A stretch of DNA of 64,000 bases from Blastomussa wellsi. Lineage: Eukaryota; Cnidaria; Anthozoa; Scleractinia; Plerogyridae. The notes below the pieces were generated by a model. The model saw only the letters and a program-made list of their open reading frames with translations. It had not been told where the DNA came from and ran no database searches. The position numbers and the translations under genes were made by a program. Each line of letters begins with the position of its first letter. Position 1 is the first letter of the stretch. The stretch lies in NCBI GenBank assembly GCA_947652115.1, contig OX393564.1:9092912-9156911 (forward strand), given 5' to 3'. Of the stretch, positions 1-11,549 are shown in pieces.

Positions 1-157
1 CCTGGTACAGTCAAGCTCTGTGAAATGCTAAAAAATGTAATTCTCCATTTGGAAAGTTTTATTTATGCACAACTCACTGCTCAAAGTAATGCAAAAAATA
101 TGACTCAAAATAATGGCTAAAAATGACTTTATATCAAGTACAGTGCTGCAAACAAAC

Positions 158-356
158 CTTGACTTCCATATTTTCATGGCCCTCAATATCTGGCAAGCGG
201 GCTTGTAAGGTTTCCACTACCCTTTCTTCCATGCCTTGTTCAACTGGCAAAATCCACCTGCATGGAATCACTGCCCCACCACCAGCCTGCCTGTTGCGTT
301 GCCACTTCTGTGTCGTCTGGGGTTTTCGACAGGCAGTAGGCTCCCCTGTTACTAAA
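158..356 (-). CDS. Candidate internal exon, possibly downstream part of the RAG1-NTD-like gene
   Basis: On the minus strand an open frame lies between a plausible acceptor (pyrimidine-rich tract ending TTCACAG at 357-363) and a plausible donor (AAG|GTTTGT, cut at 158). It would encode about 66 residues including the stretch WILPVEQGMEERVVETL. I do not recognise a domain. It is downstream of the 915-1724 exon on the same strand, and that exon ends in a sequence that could also serve as a donor, so the two may belong to one gene. The splice sites and the link are inferred. It could equally be a chance open frame or part of an old transposon. Confidence 0.3.
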
Positions 357-914
357 CTGTGAAGGATATAAAATTCAATACCCTTCTTTCAACATGGGAA
401 GGCAAACTAAATATAAACTTTTAAGCCCTGGTCAAACGTTGCATGATATATAGTTGATGATATTTTAATCTCCACGAACTATCATGAAGTATCATTGACT
501 ATTATGGAGAATTTGAACAAGTTTAAAAGTGAAGTTATAGACCTGTTTAGCTACGTATGTAAATTGCCCATTGTAGATCAGATGATGCTCTCGAGGTAAT
601 TCTTCCTTTGTGTATCTGAAAATTATTCATTCATTTTCAAGAGGATATTTTAGAATTTGAAAGAAATAATTCTCAAAGGCACCATCACGTGGTCTACAAT
701 GGAACAACAAACAAACCAAGCTAAAGAGGTCTATTGTTTTCAGGTTTTCAAGGATTTATAAATTCCCAAAATTTATTCAGTTGACCCCATACCTTTAATA
801 AAGTTGGAATGTTTCAACCTCAACCAATAGGGAGATCTAGGCATTTACAAATTGCACAATTGCAGGGTAATAAACATCTCTTTTAAGGTTTGAGGCTGTC
901 AGAGAAGCGGATTG
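357..914. other. No gene recognised; intron-like
   Basis: This AT-rich stretch has no convincing coding frame on either strand and no repeat I could pair elsewhere in the window. Its position between two minus-strand open segments fits an intron, but nothing proves it. Confidence 0.3.
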
Positions 915-1724
915 TTACATCTGAAATAGATTTTTCTCTGGGGATGCAAGACCATCCACAACTGCTTTAATCAACGGATTTCTCCTCACGAACCATTCTT
1001 CTGCATTAAAATTCTGCAAGGTTCCAAGGTCCTTGTACGTTTGAGAAAAAGACTGGCAGTCCTCCAGCACTTTGTGTTTTTGAAGTTGCACAAGTTCACG
1101 TACCACTTTTGCCAGCAGGTCTTCTGGCATTTTCCTGAATGAGTGAGTCAAGTCACTTTCACTGATGACATGCAATTTGCTACCAGTTTGGAGCACTAGT
1201 TCTACCAACTTGTTCGCAGGAAGAGATGAACAAAGTTCCATCAATATTGCCTGACGGTCATCTTGTGGTATCCTTTCCACACATTCGCCAAAGCAATCCA
1301 TAGATATGCTATAGATTCGAGGTACATTTAATTGATCCTGTACATCCTCTGAAGCCGAGTCAGTGTCACTTCCATTCAAAGTCTCAAAGTTACTTGTACT
1401 TGTCCTTGGTTTTTTTGCCTTAGATGGCCTACCTGCAGATGGTTTCAGGCAGACTGTGCAACTGTCACTGTGAGGATACCATATTGAGGCCACAGTAGAA
1501 GTTTTAATTTTTCCTTCAAGATAATCACTCTTCCCACAAATGAGACGGCATTTCACACAAACAAAACTTGGATGGACGTTAGGAGAATCCAACAAAACAG
1601 ACACTTGCCAAATCTGAGAAACCTCAGTAGCCAGTCTTGATGCTTCTATTTTTCGCGTGTGATCTTTTATTTTTTTGCCACAAATTCGACAAAGAGCCTG
1701 AAGTCTTTCACTGTGATTCTCCAT
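915..1724 (-). CDS. RAG1 N-terminal-domain-like zinc-binding protein (exon or single-exon gene)
   Basis: The 269-residue open frame is uninterrupted and starts at a good Met. Residues 12-92 show the ordered pattern seen in the N-terminal zinc region of vertebrate RAG1 and of invertebrate N-RAG-type transposon proteins: CRIC at 12-15, HPSFVCVKC at 51-59, then WYPHSDSCTVC at 82-92. A basic stretch (SKAKKPRTS) follows, as in RAG1. The rest (about 130-269) is helical-looking and acidic, with no RAG1 catalytic core. In this family the N-terminal region binds zinc and contributes to dimerisation or ubiquitin-ligase functions; whether that holds here is inference. It may be a host gene, a domesticated fragment, or the first exon of a RAG-like transposon. 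CAG|AT|GTAACA at the 3' end could be a donor leading to further exons at lower coordinates. The zinc pattern is directly visible; the family name is from recognition only. Confidence 0.6.
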   Translation of the reverse strand: MENHSERLQALCRICGKKIKDHTRKIEASRLATEVSQIWQVSVLLDSPNVHPSFVCVKCRLICGKSDYLEGKIKTSTVASIWYPHSDSCTVCLKPSAGRPSKAKKPRTSTSNFETLNGSDTDSASEDVQDQLNVPRIYSISMDCFGECVERIPQDDRQAILMELCSSLPANKLVELVLQTGSKLHVISESDLTHSFRKMPEDLLAKVVRELVQLQKHKVLEDCQSFSQTYKDLGTLQNFNAEEWFVRRNPLIKAVVDGLASPEKNLFQM

Positions 1725-2038
1725 CCCAATAGAAACCTATAGCACACGTAGAAAAAAAAAACAAAAACAAAATTAAACACCATAAACTCTCCAAACCAGA
1801 GAAGACTAGTGGCAAAAGCATGAGTAGATCATGTTACCCTCGAATGGCGGTTTTGGATAAATTTAGTACCTCAACTTCTAGAAAAGTCTACCATAAAGCT
1901 AGCTTGTCTACCATGCTGGCACTTGGCACGATGAAAGTTTATCGATTTAAGAACAGGCAAAAATTATTACGAGCTTCGTGAAAATTATGGAAGTATAAGA
2001 AAAATCGAAAATTCTTCACCCACCTTCAAACGAACCAC

Positions 2039-2227
2039 CTACATCGTTGTCTTTCTTGGACTCAAACTCGCCAAAAAATCCTTCAAGACTCCTCTGAATG
2101 CATCCAAGATGGCCACCGAGTCTTGCTCTAAGCGATTACAAACTAAAAGTCCCGGATAAACGCCCACACGTGCCACAGAACAATAGGTTTTTGTCATTGA
2201 TACGAGGTCTCGGAAAAAGGCCGCCAT
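2039..2227 (-). CDS. Possible first exon upstream of the RAG1-NTD-like gene
   Basis: A 62-codon minus-strand frame starts immediately downstream of a promoter-like segment and contains GAT|GTAGGT near its end, a plausible splice donor. The protein is not recognised. It could be a 5' exon of the 915-1724 gene, or non-coding 5' UTR. Support is positional only. Confidence 0.25.
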   Translation of the reverse strand: MAAFFRDLVSMTKTYCSVARVGVYPGLLVCNRLEQDSVAILDAFRGVLKDFLASLSPRKTTM

Positions 2228-2257
2228 TTTGTATAGAACAATAGAAACGTGACGTCA
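2214..2257. promoter_or_regulatory. Promoter-like segment with YY1-type and CRE-type sites
   Basis: GGCCGCCATTTT at 2217-2230 matches the YY1 core (CCAT in a GC context), and a perfect palindromic CRE, TGACGTCA, sits at 2250-2257. Both are common at metazoan promoters. They lie just upstream of the minus-strand open frame at 2039-2227 and could also serve a plus-strand transcript. No TATA box is evident. Confidence 0.35.
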
Positions 2258-3147
2258 CGCTTGTCCCAATATATTGGGATATTCCGGACTGTTGATCTGC
2301 TGCATGGCGAAGAGATTTTGTTGACGCGACAACACTGGGCGAGAAGACACGCCACGCTTTTCTATTATTCGTTTCAAACTTTTCCTTCGACTGGCGATGA
2401 ATAGTTTTTGTATCTTCTCGGAGCTTTTCAAAGCGCTTTTGCTTTTCGATGAAATAAGAGCAAGAACAAGTTGCTGGTATTGGCGCGTGTGTACATTTAG
2501 GCTTGCTTTCCGAGTCCTAATTCACATCCGGTGACATCTGAGAATGCATTAATTTTTTTTTTCAAATACGTCACAGACATGGATGGCCGCTCACGCGTCC
2601 AGTCGTCTCTTCTCGGGGAGGAACGAAGACCGGACTCGAGAGAGTGGCGGAAATCGAGCCTAGGATAACACGTCCATAGTTTGGAAACCCGCATAGGCCA
2701 AAAACGTCCTGCCCAACAAGAGCTTGATGATGCAGTCGACAAATTTGGTGTGAAGATGGTCAAAAAAAAACGAAACAGTCGACCATTTACCTCGCGAGAA
2801 CTCGCGAATTTTGTGGTATTTTATCGCACATGGCAGAAAGATATTGCGTGGAAGTGACGGGCCGTAGACGTCGCTGCAAACAGCTGTGCGGAGGAATTGA
2901 GATTTCTTGTAGGTTGGTGTTTAGTTGTTCGAGTAAAGTGAAAATTAATTGTTTGAAAGAACTCTTGGAGAGCAAGATTCACCGACAAACACTCGAAGAC
3001 ACAAAGGGCTACTTTTGGAGCCACCTCTCATGAAAAAGTCAATGAACAACAGCGACACGCTCTAAGTTTCTTTTATGTCAAAAAATAAATTGTGTTTCGT
3101 TTCCGGAATGACTTCCTGGGTTAGCGATGTGTGGGCAACAATGTATT
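2258..3147. other. No supported gene
   Basis: Short open frames occur on both strands (for example 2830-3033 plus), but none has a recognisable domain or clear splice context. The segment could be 5' UTR or first-exon sequence of a plus-strand gene. Confidence 0.25.
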
Positions 3148-3310
3148 TAGCCTGCGTACCTGGGAGGTTTTCGAGCACGAATGATTCGTTTCGACGTTGG
3201 AGCCGCGAGGGATCGTATCACCATTCTTAGCTTCTCGGGCTTTGTCGTTTTTTTTCCTCGGTGCATGCTCTGCAGCTCAAATAAACCATTCCCGCCAGTT
3301 ACGTAGGCTA
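3148..3310. mobile_element. Short MITE-like inverted repeat
   Basis: The sequence begins TAGCCTGCGTACCTGG and ends with the near-complement CCGCCAGTTACGTAGGCTA, leaving a 160-bp body with no ORF. The terminal inverted repeats are imperfect, as expected of an old non-autonomous DNA transposon. Confidence 0.5.
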
Positions 3311-3422
3311 CATTGTAGCCGAGTACGAACTGTACTCTGATTGAATAGTGTAGTAGTAGGCCTCCGTCAGTCGGTGTCGACTATGGATATTGCGCCAGCC
3401 TAAAGAAGGTCTTTGAGCCTCC

Positions 3423-3500
3423 GTGACAGCGGCGGCTGTGGCTGACGAGTCCAATGCGAGAGTGAAAATCTCTACCGCACTGGCTGCAGGTGTGGCAGGT
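3423..3500 (-). pseudogene. C2H2 zinc-finger fragment, probably from a non-LTR retrotransposon
   Basis: The minus strand encodes CSQCGRDFHSRIGLVSHSRR, a C2H2 finger of the type found at the ends of invertebrate LINE proteins (CxxCxR...RIGLxSHxR). It ends at a stop shortly after. Upstream residues in the same frame belong to the unrelated repeat unit A, so only about 26 codons are credible. Confidence 0.45.
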
Positions 3501-3529
3501 TGAGATGACACCAGGAATGCGCGCCTTCC

Positions 3530-4704
3530 GCCTAGACCTCAGTCTGAATTGTACAATGAGTAGATCTTTTACGTGAACGTTCTCTGATGAGTAGTACCTT
3601 TTCTCAAAATATTTAAAAGCTGCTCGGGCTAAAAAGATATGTACATGTGCCAGGATGAGGAACTGCTTGGGTACGTTCCAATATTGCATTCCTCGCTGCA
3701 TCTGTAGGCAGATGTTGAATTTGTTGGACAAACAAAGTGTCAAATTACTTGTTTGGGACATTAGAGGACTAATTTATTCGAGGAAGTTAGCGTTTTCAGA
3801 CTCCTCTGAAATGTCTATCTCATCGCATAGTTGTTAACGAAAATAAACATAATACAAAGGGAAGCGTGCATTAAATATTTATATGCTGGTTTTCTGAAAG
3901 TATATTAAGTGTCTTTCAAGCCAAATGTACAAGTCGCCCCTTTTACACGCTAGCAGGTGCACCCTAAACTTCAGTATTTATTGCTGAATAAGAGCTTCTA
4001 TTATTAAAAAGCTAGCGGTGGCACCCATCAACGTTATTGTCGTTGCTGGAATCACGCGTTTTTTTTAGATATGCTCCCAGGAATAAAGAAGGTAGAAGTC
4101 GCCTTTTGTACCAATAAAATGCTGTCATTGCAAGAATTAAAAAGTTGATAATGCTCAGATGTTTTTCTGGCCCCTTTTTTTATCTTCACCGTTAAATCTA
4201 CCCCAACCCAACACACCATTTTATACAACAATATTCAAGTTGACCATGTGTCATATAAAGAAATTGTCATGAAAATAAAATGAATTGACGATAAACAATA
4301 GAAAAAATCATATAATGCCAAAAAATGTAGGATATTTAAGTTTTAAAATTGCAATTAAGGTTCGGTGTAATTATTTATCTTTTACTTGTCAGAATGTCAT
4401 CATATGACGAATTTGGACCAAAGGAACGCTTTCATTTATATTAGGTATTATGGTAATTATTGGGATACGAAATATGATTCTTCTTGTATTCGTATTTCAA
4501 ACGTCACTCACAAATTGCGGCTTAACTTGTACGATTGTCCATATCTTATATTCCTCATATCCGGAGAAGCATTGTGAGTACTGACAGCCCTTGTATAATA
4601 TCTTACGACTAAATTTGTTTAATTATTAAAACGACGCTCGCGCTTCCTCGCCGTAAAGCTCGACTTAGTGTAAAGGTTCTCACAAGGAGGCATTCGTGAA
4701 GGTG

Positions 4705-4749
<45 letters not shown>

Positions 4750-5560
4750 GTATAAATATATATAAATATATTCGTGAAGGTGAGTTCGGTGTAGATATAA
4801 ATATATTGACTGTTTTGACACCTTAGAAATTATCTACTAAAACTCGAAAATATTGCCCACTGAAGGCGTGAATCTTATCGCCCACTCAACCTCCCGCTTC
4901 CATCATCATTGTCCATAAATAAAGTGGACGGTAATATGAAAACCCACCAACCGAAACGGAAAGCATGTGTTTGGTTTAAAAGGACTCGTTCTTAATTAAC
5001 TTAGCGCTGTGTAAAAAATAAATTGGTCAAACATGTGAATTTGCATCGACAACCTGATAACAACAGTTCAGCCTTGCAACGAAGTTATTTTTTCCCTTAC
5101 TTTATTCACCCAATAAATTATCGCTGATATCAAGTAGAATGCGTTGATAAATATGTGAAAATACAGCAGCCAACTTGGCGTCAATAACGTTTTAGCGGTT
5201 ATTCCATTCAATTATAATCACTGTTTCTTCATCCAGTTACAACAACTTAACGAAGAAATAAAAGTCAGTAACTTCCAATGATGGATTACGAAAATATTTT
5301 TATTCCTTTTCAATCGTTGTTTCGCAACTCAACAAGAAACGTGTCGCAGTATGGGTGAATTTTGTCTTTAGCGAGTGTTGCCATCATGGAAATAGTGGAT
5401 CGGCCCACGCTTTGCTTTCTTTCTTATCCTTGAGTTTGAAGTCATCAGTGAAAGCTCTAACTGTTTTGAACAGTTTTAAAGTACTGTATTTTAATGCTTC
5501 AAATGAAGTTACTTCCTCTGGTCGATTTAAAATGTGGTTTGAAGGTACAGGACCCGAAAG
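3530..5560 (+). repeat. Local repeat unit, copy A
   Basis: Starting at about CAGTCTGAATTGTACAATG, this segment is highly similar to copy B (9237-10670) and clearly related to copies C and D. Landmarks shared by the copies are AGCAGGTGCACCCTAAACTT, GATATGCTCCCAGGAATAAA, GGTTCGGTGTAATTA and CAAGTAGAATGCGTTG. No frame is conserved between the copies, so it is not an autonomous coding element. The last few hundred bases resemble 56190-56530, upstream of a GPCR gene. A decayed segmental duplication or an unclassified interspersed repeat are both possible. Confidence 0.6.
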
Positions 5561-5639
5561 TAAGCGATTAAATTACCATTAGTATGCACAACAGTTTCAT
5601 ATAAAGCTGATATCGATATCACTTTTAGCACCGTCAGAA

Positions 5640-7000
5640 ACGAAGTCTTTACAGAGTGGTGGGGTATATGCAAATGCAAAAAGGTGCTAGAAACATTCGA
5701 AGTCAATAAATCTCCAGGTGAGGATGGTTTTACTGCTGAGTTCTATAAGCATTTCTTTGACTTAATAGGAGAAGACCTGATAAAATGTCTAAATCAATCC
5801 TTTGATGATGGAGAACTCTCCATTTCACAGCAAAGGGGCGTGATAACTCTGATACCTAAGGAAGACTCGAACTTATTAGACCTTCAAAATTGGAGATCTA
5901 TAACTTTACTGAACATTGATTACAAGATTTCGTCCAAGACTTTGGCCAAAAGAATAGAGACTGTACTTCCAAAATTAGTGCACTCCGACCAAACTGGATT
6001 TATGAAAGGTCGCTACACTGGAGAGAACATACGATTAATAAGCGATGTCGGAGAAGAAATGGGGAATTTTGGTGTCACTCGATTTTAAAAAAAAGCTTTT
6101 GACACTCTGGAATGGCAGTTCATTAAGAAGACTTCAGAACTTTTCAACTTCGGCGGGAACGTAAAAAGATGGATTAGCATCTTTTATACTAATATTGAAA
6201 GCGCAGTATTGAATAATGGTTTTGCCACTAACTGGTTTAAGCCAACTCGAGGTGTTAGACAAGGTTGCCCGCTTTCCACTTATCTGTTTATACTCGGGGC
6301 TGAAATATTATCGAACAAACTTCGTCAGACAGCTGATATCAAAGGGATTCATTTATTTGGAAATGAAGTTAAAGTAAGCCAGTTCGCAGATGATACTTAC
6401 TTAGTTTGTGTAGATGTCACCTCGGTAGAACGCGGGCTTAGCATGGTCAATAGCGTTGGTTCCATCTCGGGTTCAAAACTTAACGTGAAAAAGACTAAAG
6501 CGGTATGGTTAGGAAAGTGGTTTAAGAACAAAAAAAAACATTACAAATAGAATCGGTTAACGAGCCTGTTAAAATCTTAGGGGTATATTTTTCTTATGAT
6601 GAAAACAAGAACACGCATTTTAACTTCAACCTTAAAATTCAAAAACTACAGACAAACCTGGATCTATGGAAAGCAACAAGAGGGACAAAATCAAGAGAGA
6701 AAGTATTTCTCAAGATTACGATGAAGGGGAAATTCGTATGACCAATGTTCACTTAATGTTTAAGGGCTGAAGACTCGCCTAGATTCTAAGACTCCTGAAC
6801 CCCGATAGCCACAATTGGAAAGCAATACCAGACTTTTTCTTTAAAAAATTTGGAGGATTACATTTTCTGCTTAAATGTAACTACGACACCAAGTACCTAG
6901 ATCCTAAACTAAATCTTTTCTACAAGGATATTCTAACCTGCTTTTCAGAAGTTAAATCTCTCTATTAACAGCAACAAGAAACAATCCACACACATGTAAG
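5640..7000 (+). pseudogene. L1/Tx1-like LINE reverse transcriptase remnant
   Basis: Several plus-strand frames together show an RT of the L1 type: KSPGEDGFTAEFYK near 5707, NWRSITLLNIDYK near 5890, KKAFDTLEW near 6093, GVRQGCPLS near 6250, and the catalytic motif QFADDTYL near 6380. The palm motif is intact. The frame is broken by a stop just before KKAFDTLEW, by a frameshift near 6540 and by more lesions toward 7000. No endonuclease domain precedes it, so this is a 5'-truncated dead copy. Confidence 0.85.
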
Positions 7001-7548
7001 CTACTTGTTCTGCGACAAATTTGCCATGTAATTGATTCCTTGTCGCTGGAAGCCGTTTTTACACTAAACTGGGCTCCAAAATGTCACCTCGTTTACTTGA
7101 GCGCATTTTTTCAACCAAATTTTCGACAACCAAATTTTGGTAGATTCCACTGGTTCTGTTACAGAGGGGTGTGATGTGGCAGACGAAGCGGCAATTGCAA
7201 CTTCGCACGCAAAGGAATATCTTTGCTTTATTTCTTCAATAGATCGTTACAATCTATAGTAAAATCACTTCAGTCGCAAAAAATTTCAATTTCTGACATA
7301 TCCAAATTCTCTTTTGGGTTTGTAACGACAGTTTTACATGTAACAATATCTGAACAACATGTGTTGACCAGTTTCCCAAGAACATGTTTACATTACCAAT
7401 TACGAGCTTTACTCTGATTGGATAGTGCAACTAGTTTGTAAATAGTTCACCCCTGAAGTCAAAGTGATACCGTTTCGTTTCTGAGGAAACGAAACAAAAA
7501 ACTGAACAAGTGTACTGTTAAAAAATTCCTTCGAGTATAACAACCGGA
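7001..7548. other. No gene recognised
   Basis: No frame or repeat in this AT-rich stretch could be supported. It may include the decayed 3' tail of the preceding LINE. Confidence 0.3.
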
Positions 7549-7569
7549 GTTGAAAATTTATTAAAACAA

Positions 7570-7601
<32 letters not shown>

Positions 7602-7650
7602 CGGCCTCGTTGGTTATATATTTCAGTTCATATCGAAGAATAACTGTTAA

Positions 7651-9232
7651 GGGTACTGAACAGATTCGCGGGTCAAATTCGTTCACAATTGTGATTTTTA
7701 TTGTACATAGACTGTGTGTATTTTTCTTTCTTTTACAAAAAACAGAAATCAAAAATCTTTGTTCACTCTGGAGTTATTGCGAATTTCCTTTTGTGCGTGA
7801 CTCATTACATCACACTTTAAAGGTGTCGAGCTGTCAACACTGCTAGATCAAACGCGGGAAATTGGCTTCGAACAGAGGGAATTTACATTGCTCGCTTCGC
7901 TAACGTGTGTCGTTGCAGTACAGTTTTTGCTGTAGTTTTTGAATGGAGAGAGAAAAGAACAGAAGAAAGCGAGAAAAATGTCCTTGGGTTCCAAAGGCTT
8001 ATCGGTGGTACCGTAAAAAGTAACCAGGGAATTTTTGCGAAACGTAGAAATGCTGGCGGAAAGCGACAAAACAAAAAAAACGCCAACGAATTGAACCAGG
8101 CGAAGGTTTGGATTCCGGAATGGTGGATTTTAGGCGTTCTTTATCGGACGAATCTGTTGAAGTATCACACCACAACAACGACGAATTCATACTATTATAA
8201 AGAACACAAGACTGACGAGCCGATACGCTAAACAATACGGTACTGCTATCCAGTGACTTAGCCTAAGAATATTAGAAGGTTCTTCCAGTATGCACCGGAA
8301 CACGGACAGAAAAGAACGAAAAGCAATCATAACAAAGAAATATTTTATAGATGCGTGCTTCATACCCTGCTTCCCACATTTCGGAGACCACGCTTTCCCG
8401 ATCGGCGGCTTGCTCGCGATTTTCGTTCGCCTTTTTCGAAGCCCTTGTACTCTTTGGTGATCTTTTTTCTCTTACTCGGCCGGGAATTGTTCAGTGTTTT
8501 TTCCACCGCGGTCAAAACCCGCAAGAAATTACCACATTATAATTCTGCCTCAGAATTGTCGGCAAAGGATACTTTGATCTTGAATAATATCTACCACCAC
8601 TTTCCCGCGAGTTTCGCGAGACTGAACCTGATTGGTACATTAAGGCGATAAACCGGAAAACCACTCCCCGTAGGAGTGCTATGTTTACGAAACTTTCTTT
8701 GCCGCGGAGAAAATTTTTCGTGAAGTTTGTCATCTTTGAGCGGCTAGTTTGCATATGAGAATTCATCTTAGAAGAGTGAAATTTTGCTCAATGGTACATG
8801 AATCCCTCTTCTCCAAAAGGGTGTCGGGTTTTAGCTTATTTGTTTTTCGTTTTGGAGATATAAGTCCAAATGCTGTGTCAATCCGAGAAAAGAACGTGAA
8901 CAAACTTTGAATTAAAATAACCTTTTTTTAGACCTGATCTAACGATTCCCCGACACACTCTTAAAGCCAAACATGTGCTGAGTGGCATGAAGTCATTGTT
9001 TACTTCGAAGGGCCAAAATCCGACGCGTGTTTGCCGCACTTATAAACAATGTTCTATTTGCATTTAACTGACTGCAGCTTCTCTTTTATTTAATTTCACC
9101 AGTTAAAGACATTTTCACGACATTCCTGGTTCTGTAATCTTTAAAATGATGTATAGGTTTAGGCACTTCCCTCAAAGTACGCGCGAGTGAGGATCTTTTT
9201 GCGCAAAGCACCCGCGAATCTGTTCAGTAACC
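7651..9232. mobile_element. 1.58 kb non-autonomous TTAA-target DNA transposon
   Basis: The ends are inverted repeats, GGGTACTGAACAGATTCGCG on the left and its near-complement CGCGAATCTGTTCAGTAACC on the right, each flanked by TTAA (7647-7650 and 9233-9236). Copy D contains the uninterrupted site at 17990-17993 with a single TTAA, which is direct evidence for insertion. TTAA targets are used by piggyBac and Kolobok elements. No transposase is recognisable inside; the small frames at 7905-8231 and 8355-8651 match nothing I know. Confidence 0.75.
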
Positions 9233-10599
9233 TTAAGTATCGAGTTCAGCATATTTTATAGTTTCTTTGTTCGTGTTTCGTTCAAAACTTTAATGTTTGC
9301 AGAGCTCAAAGAGGCCTTAGTCTGAATTGTACAATGAGTAGATGTTTTACGTGAACGTTCTCTGACGAGTAGTACCTTTTCCCCAAAATATTTAAAAGTT
9401 GCTCGGACTAAAAAGATATGTACATGTGCCAGGATGAGGAACTGCTTGGATACGTTCCAATATTGCATTCCTCGCTGCATCTGCAGGCAGATGTTGAATT
9501 TGTTGGACAAACAAAGTGTCAAATTACTTGTTTGGGACATTAGAGGACTAATTTATTCGAGGAAGTTAGCGTTTTCAGACACCTCTGAAATGTCTATCTT
9601 ATCGCATAGTTGTTAACGAAAATAAACATAATACAAAGGGAAGCGTGCATTAAGTACTTATATGCTGGTTTTCTGAAAGTATATTAAGTGTCTTTGAAGC
9701 CAAATGTACAAGTCGCCCCTTTTACACTCTAGCAGGTGCACCCTAAACTTCAGTATTTATTGCTGAATAAGCGCTTCTATTATTAAAAAGCTAGCGGTGG
9801 CACCCAGCAACGTTATTGCCGTTGCTAGAATCAAGCGTTTTTTTAGATATGCTCCCAGGAATAAAGAAGGTAGAAGTCGCCTTTTTGTACCAATAAAATG
9901 CTGTCATTGCAACAATTAAACAGTTGATAATGCTCAAATGTTTTTCTGGTCCCTTTTTTATCTTCCCAGTAAAATCTACCCCAACCCAACACAATTTTAT
10001 ACAACACAACAATATTCAAGTTTACCATGTGTCATGAAAATAAAATGAATTAACGATAAACAATAGAAAAAATCATTTAATTCAAATTGTAGTTTTTACC
10101 ATTGATAACTATAAAAAGGATGTTTAAGCTTCAAAATTTCAATTAAGGTTCGGTGTAATTATTTATCTTTTCATGTTCAGAATGTCATCATATGACGCAT
10201 TTGGACCAAACGTTTTAATTTATATTAGGTATTCATGGCAATTATTGGAAATACGAAAGATGATTCTTCTTGTATTCGTATTTCAAACGTCACTCACAAA
10301 CTGCGGCTTAACTTGCACGATTGGACGGCAAAACATTTCAAAGGAACTCAAACTAAGGTGAAACATTGTCCATATCTTCAAATGTCAATGTGCTAATATT
10401 CCTCATATCAGGACAAGCATTGTGACAGCACTTGTATAATTTCTTGCGACTAAATTTGTTTAATTATTGAAACAACTCTCGCGCTTCCTCGCCGTAAAGC
10501 TCGATTTGGTGTAAAGATTCTCACAAGAAGGCATTCGTGAAGGTGAGTTCGGTGTGGATATAAAATAAATATATATTGACTGTTTTGACACCTTACAAA

Positions 10600-10618
10600 T
10601 TATATATATATATATATA
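10600..10618. repeat. (TA)n microsatellite
   Basis: A short uninterrupted TA run sits within repeat copy B. Confidence 0.8.
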
Positions 10619-10670
10619 CATATTATAAACAAAAAATATAACCTGATAACAACAGTACAGTCATGCAACG

Positions 10671-11022
10671 AAGTTATTATCGACGGCTTCCGTGAGGCAG
10701 TTTTGGCGAGATTAGGCTATTTTCGTGGACCGTTGGTGGACCAAGTTGCCAGCCTTTCGCTTCCCTTTACTCCTAGGCAAAACCTCAGAAGGTAAACTCG
10801 CCTAAATGTCTTTAAATCGACCCCAGGACCACAGGAACATCAAAATAGCGTAAGGAAAACACAAGGTAGGTCATTTTTATTTGCATTCTTTTCCACATAT
10901 AGAATTTAGGGCAATTTTCGAACTTTTCTCATATATTCTCTTACATAATGTCACATAAATCACATACAACGTATGGGCCGCCTGTGATATCGTCAGAGTA
11001 TTTCGCTTAGAATTGGGGATAT
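10671..11022. other. No gene recognised
   Basis: Unique-looking sequence between repeat copy B and the BEL/Pao insertion site. No ORF of note. Confidence 0.3.
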
Positions 11023-11027
11023 TACCT

Positions 11028-11437
11028 TGTAGCCGCTAAATATCAGCGAAACACTACACGTTTAATGACAGGAGCCACCATAACACACTTGCTGTACGGG
11101 AAAGCAAACGGTCCCGTCCCAGCGTAACAGTTCTAGCAAAAAGAGCAACAACAAAATACTAAGAAAATGCACCAAAAGGAAATACAGGCAACGGAAGAAC
11201 TTACAACGAACCTTATCGGTGAAACTCCAAAGCATAAAGGAAAAAACGAAAGTGAAGACGTCACACAGATGCTCAAATGATGAAAACTGCAAAACGGCGA
11301 AAGCGTAAACTAACACTGATGAACAACGAAACGAAAAACCTACAACGACGCTAATGCATATTAATTAAATAGCGGGAAAACACCTAATAACACACGAGGG
11401 AAACGAAACAAAGAGAAATTCGCATAGCGAGGTAACA
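11028..11437 (-). repeat. BEL/Pao 3' LTR
   Basis: This 410-bp direct repeat of 16957-17337 begins and ends with the same terminal sequences. It is longer than its partner because it has an extra TAATTAAATAGCGGGAAAAC-type block near 11360 and a few added bases near 11200. Confidence 0.95.
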
Positions 11438-11549
11438 TGCCGGCCCCGAAAGGCGCACACCGTAGAAATAGCCTTTCCAAACAAATAAACAAATAAGAAA
11501 GTCACTAAAGTTAATTAAGTCTACTTGGAGCGTTCTTAGCAAAGTTCAG

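Larger units (their letters stand above)
7549..10670 (+). repeat. Local repeat unit, copy B (interrupted)
   Basis: The unit runs 7549-7650 and resumes at 9237-10670, split by a TTAA transposon. The left part matches 17874-17993 of copy D (ATTCTTCTCGGACTTGCCGG, then the TTGGTTATATATTTCAG line). The right part is nearly identical to 3540-4835 of copy A. Its distal end is shortened relative to A, with a (TA)n run at about 10600-10618. Confidence 0.6.

Noticed and set aside
3381..3761. A 126-aa zinc-finger gene
   Set aside because: Only the last 26 or so codons look like a C2H2 finger. The rest of the frame is in repeat copy A, and the copy B equivalent reads into unrelated sequence.
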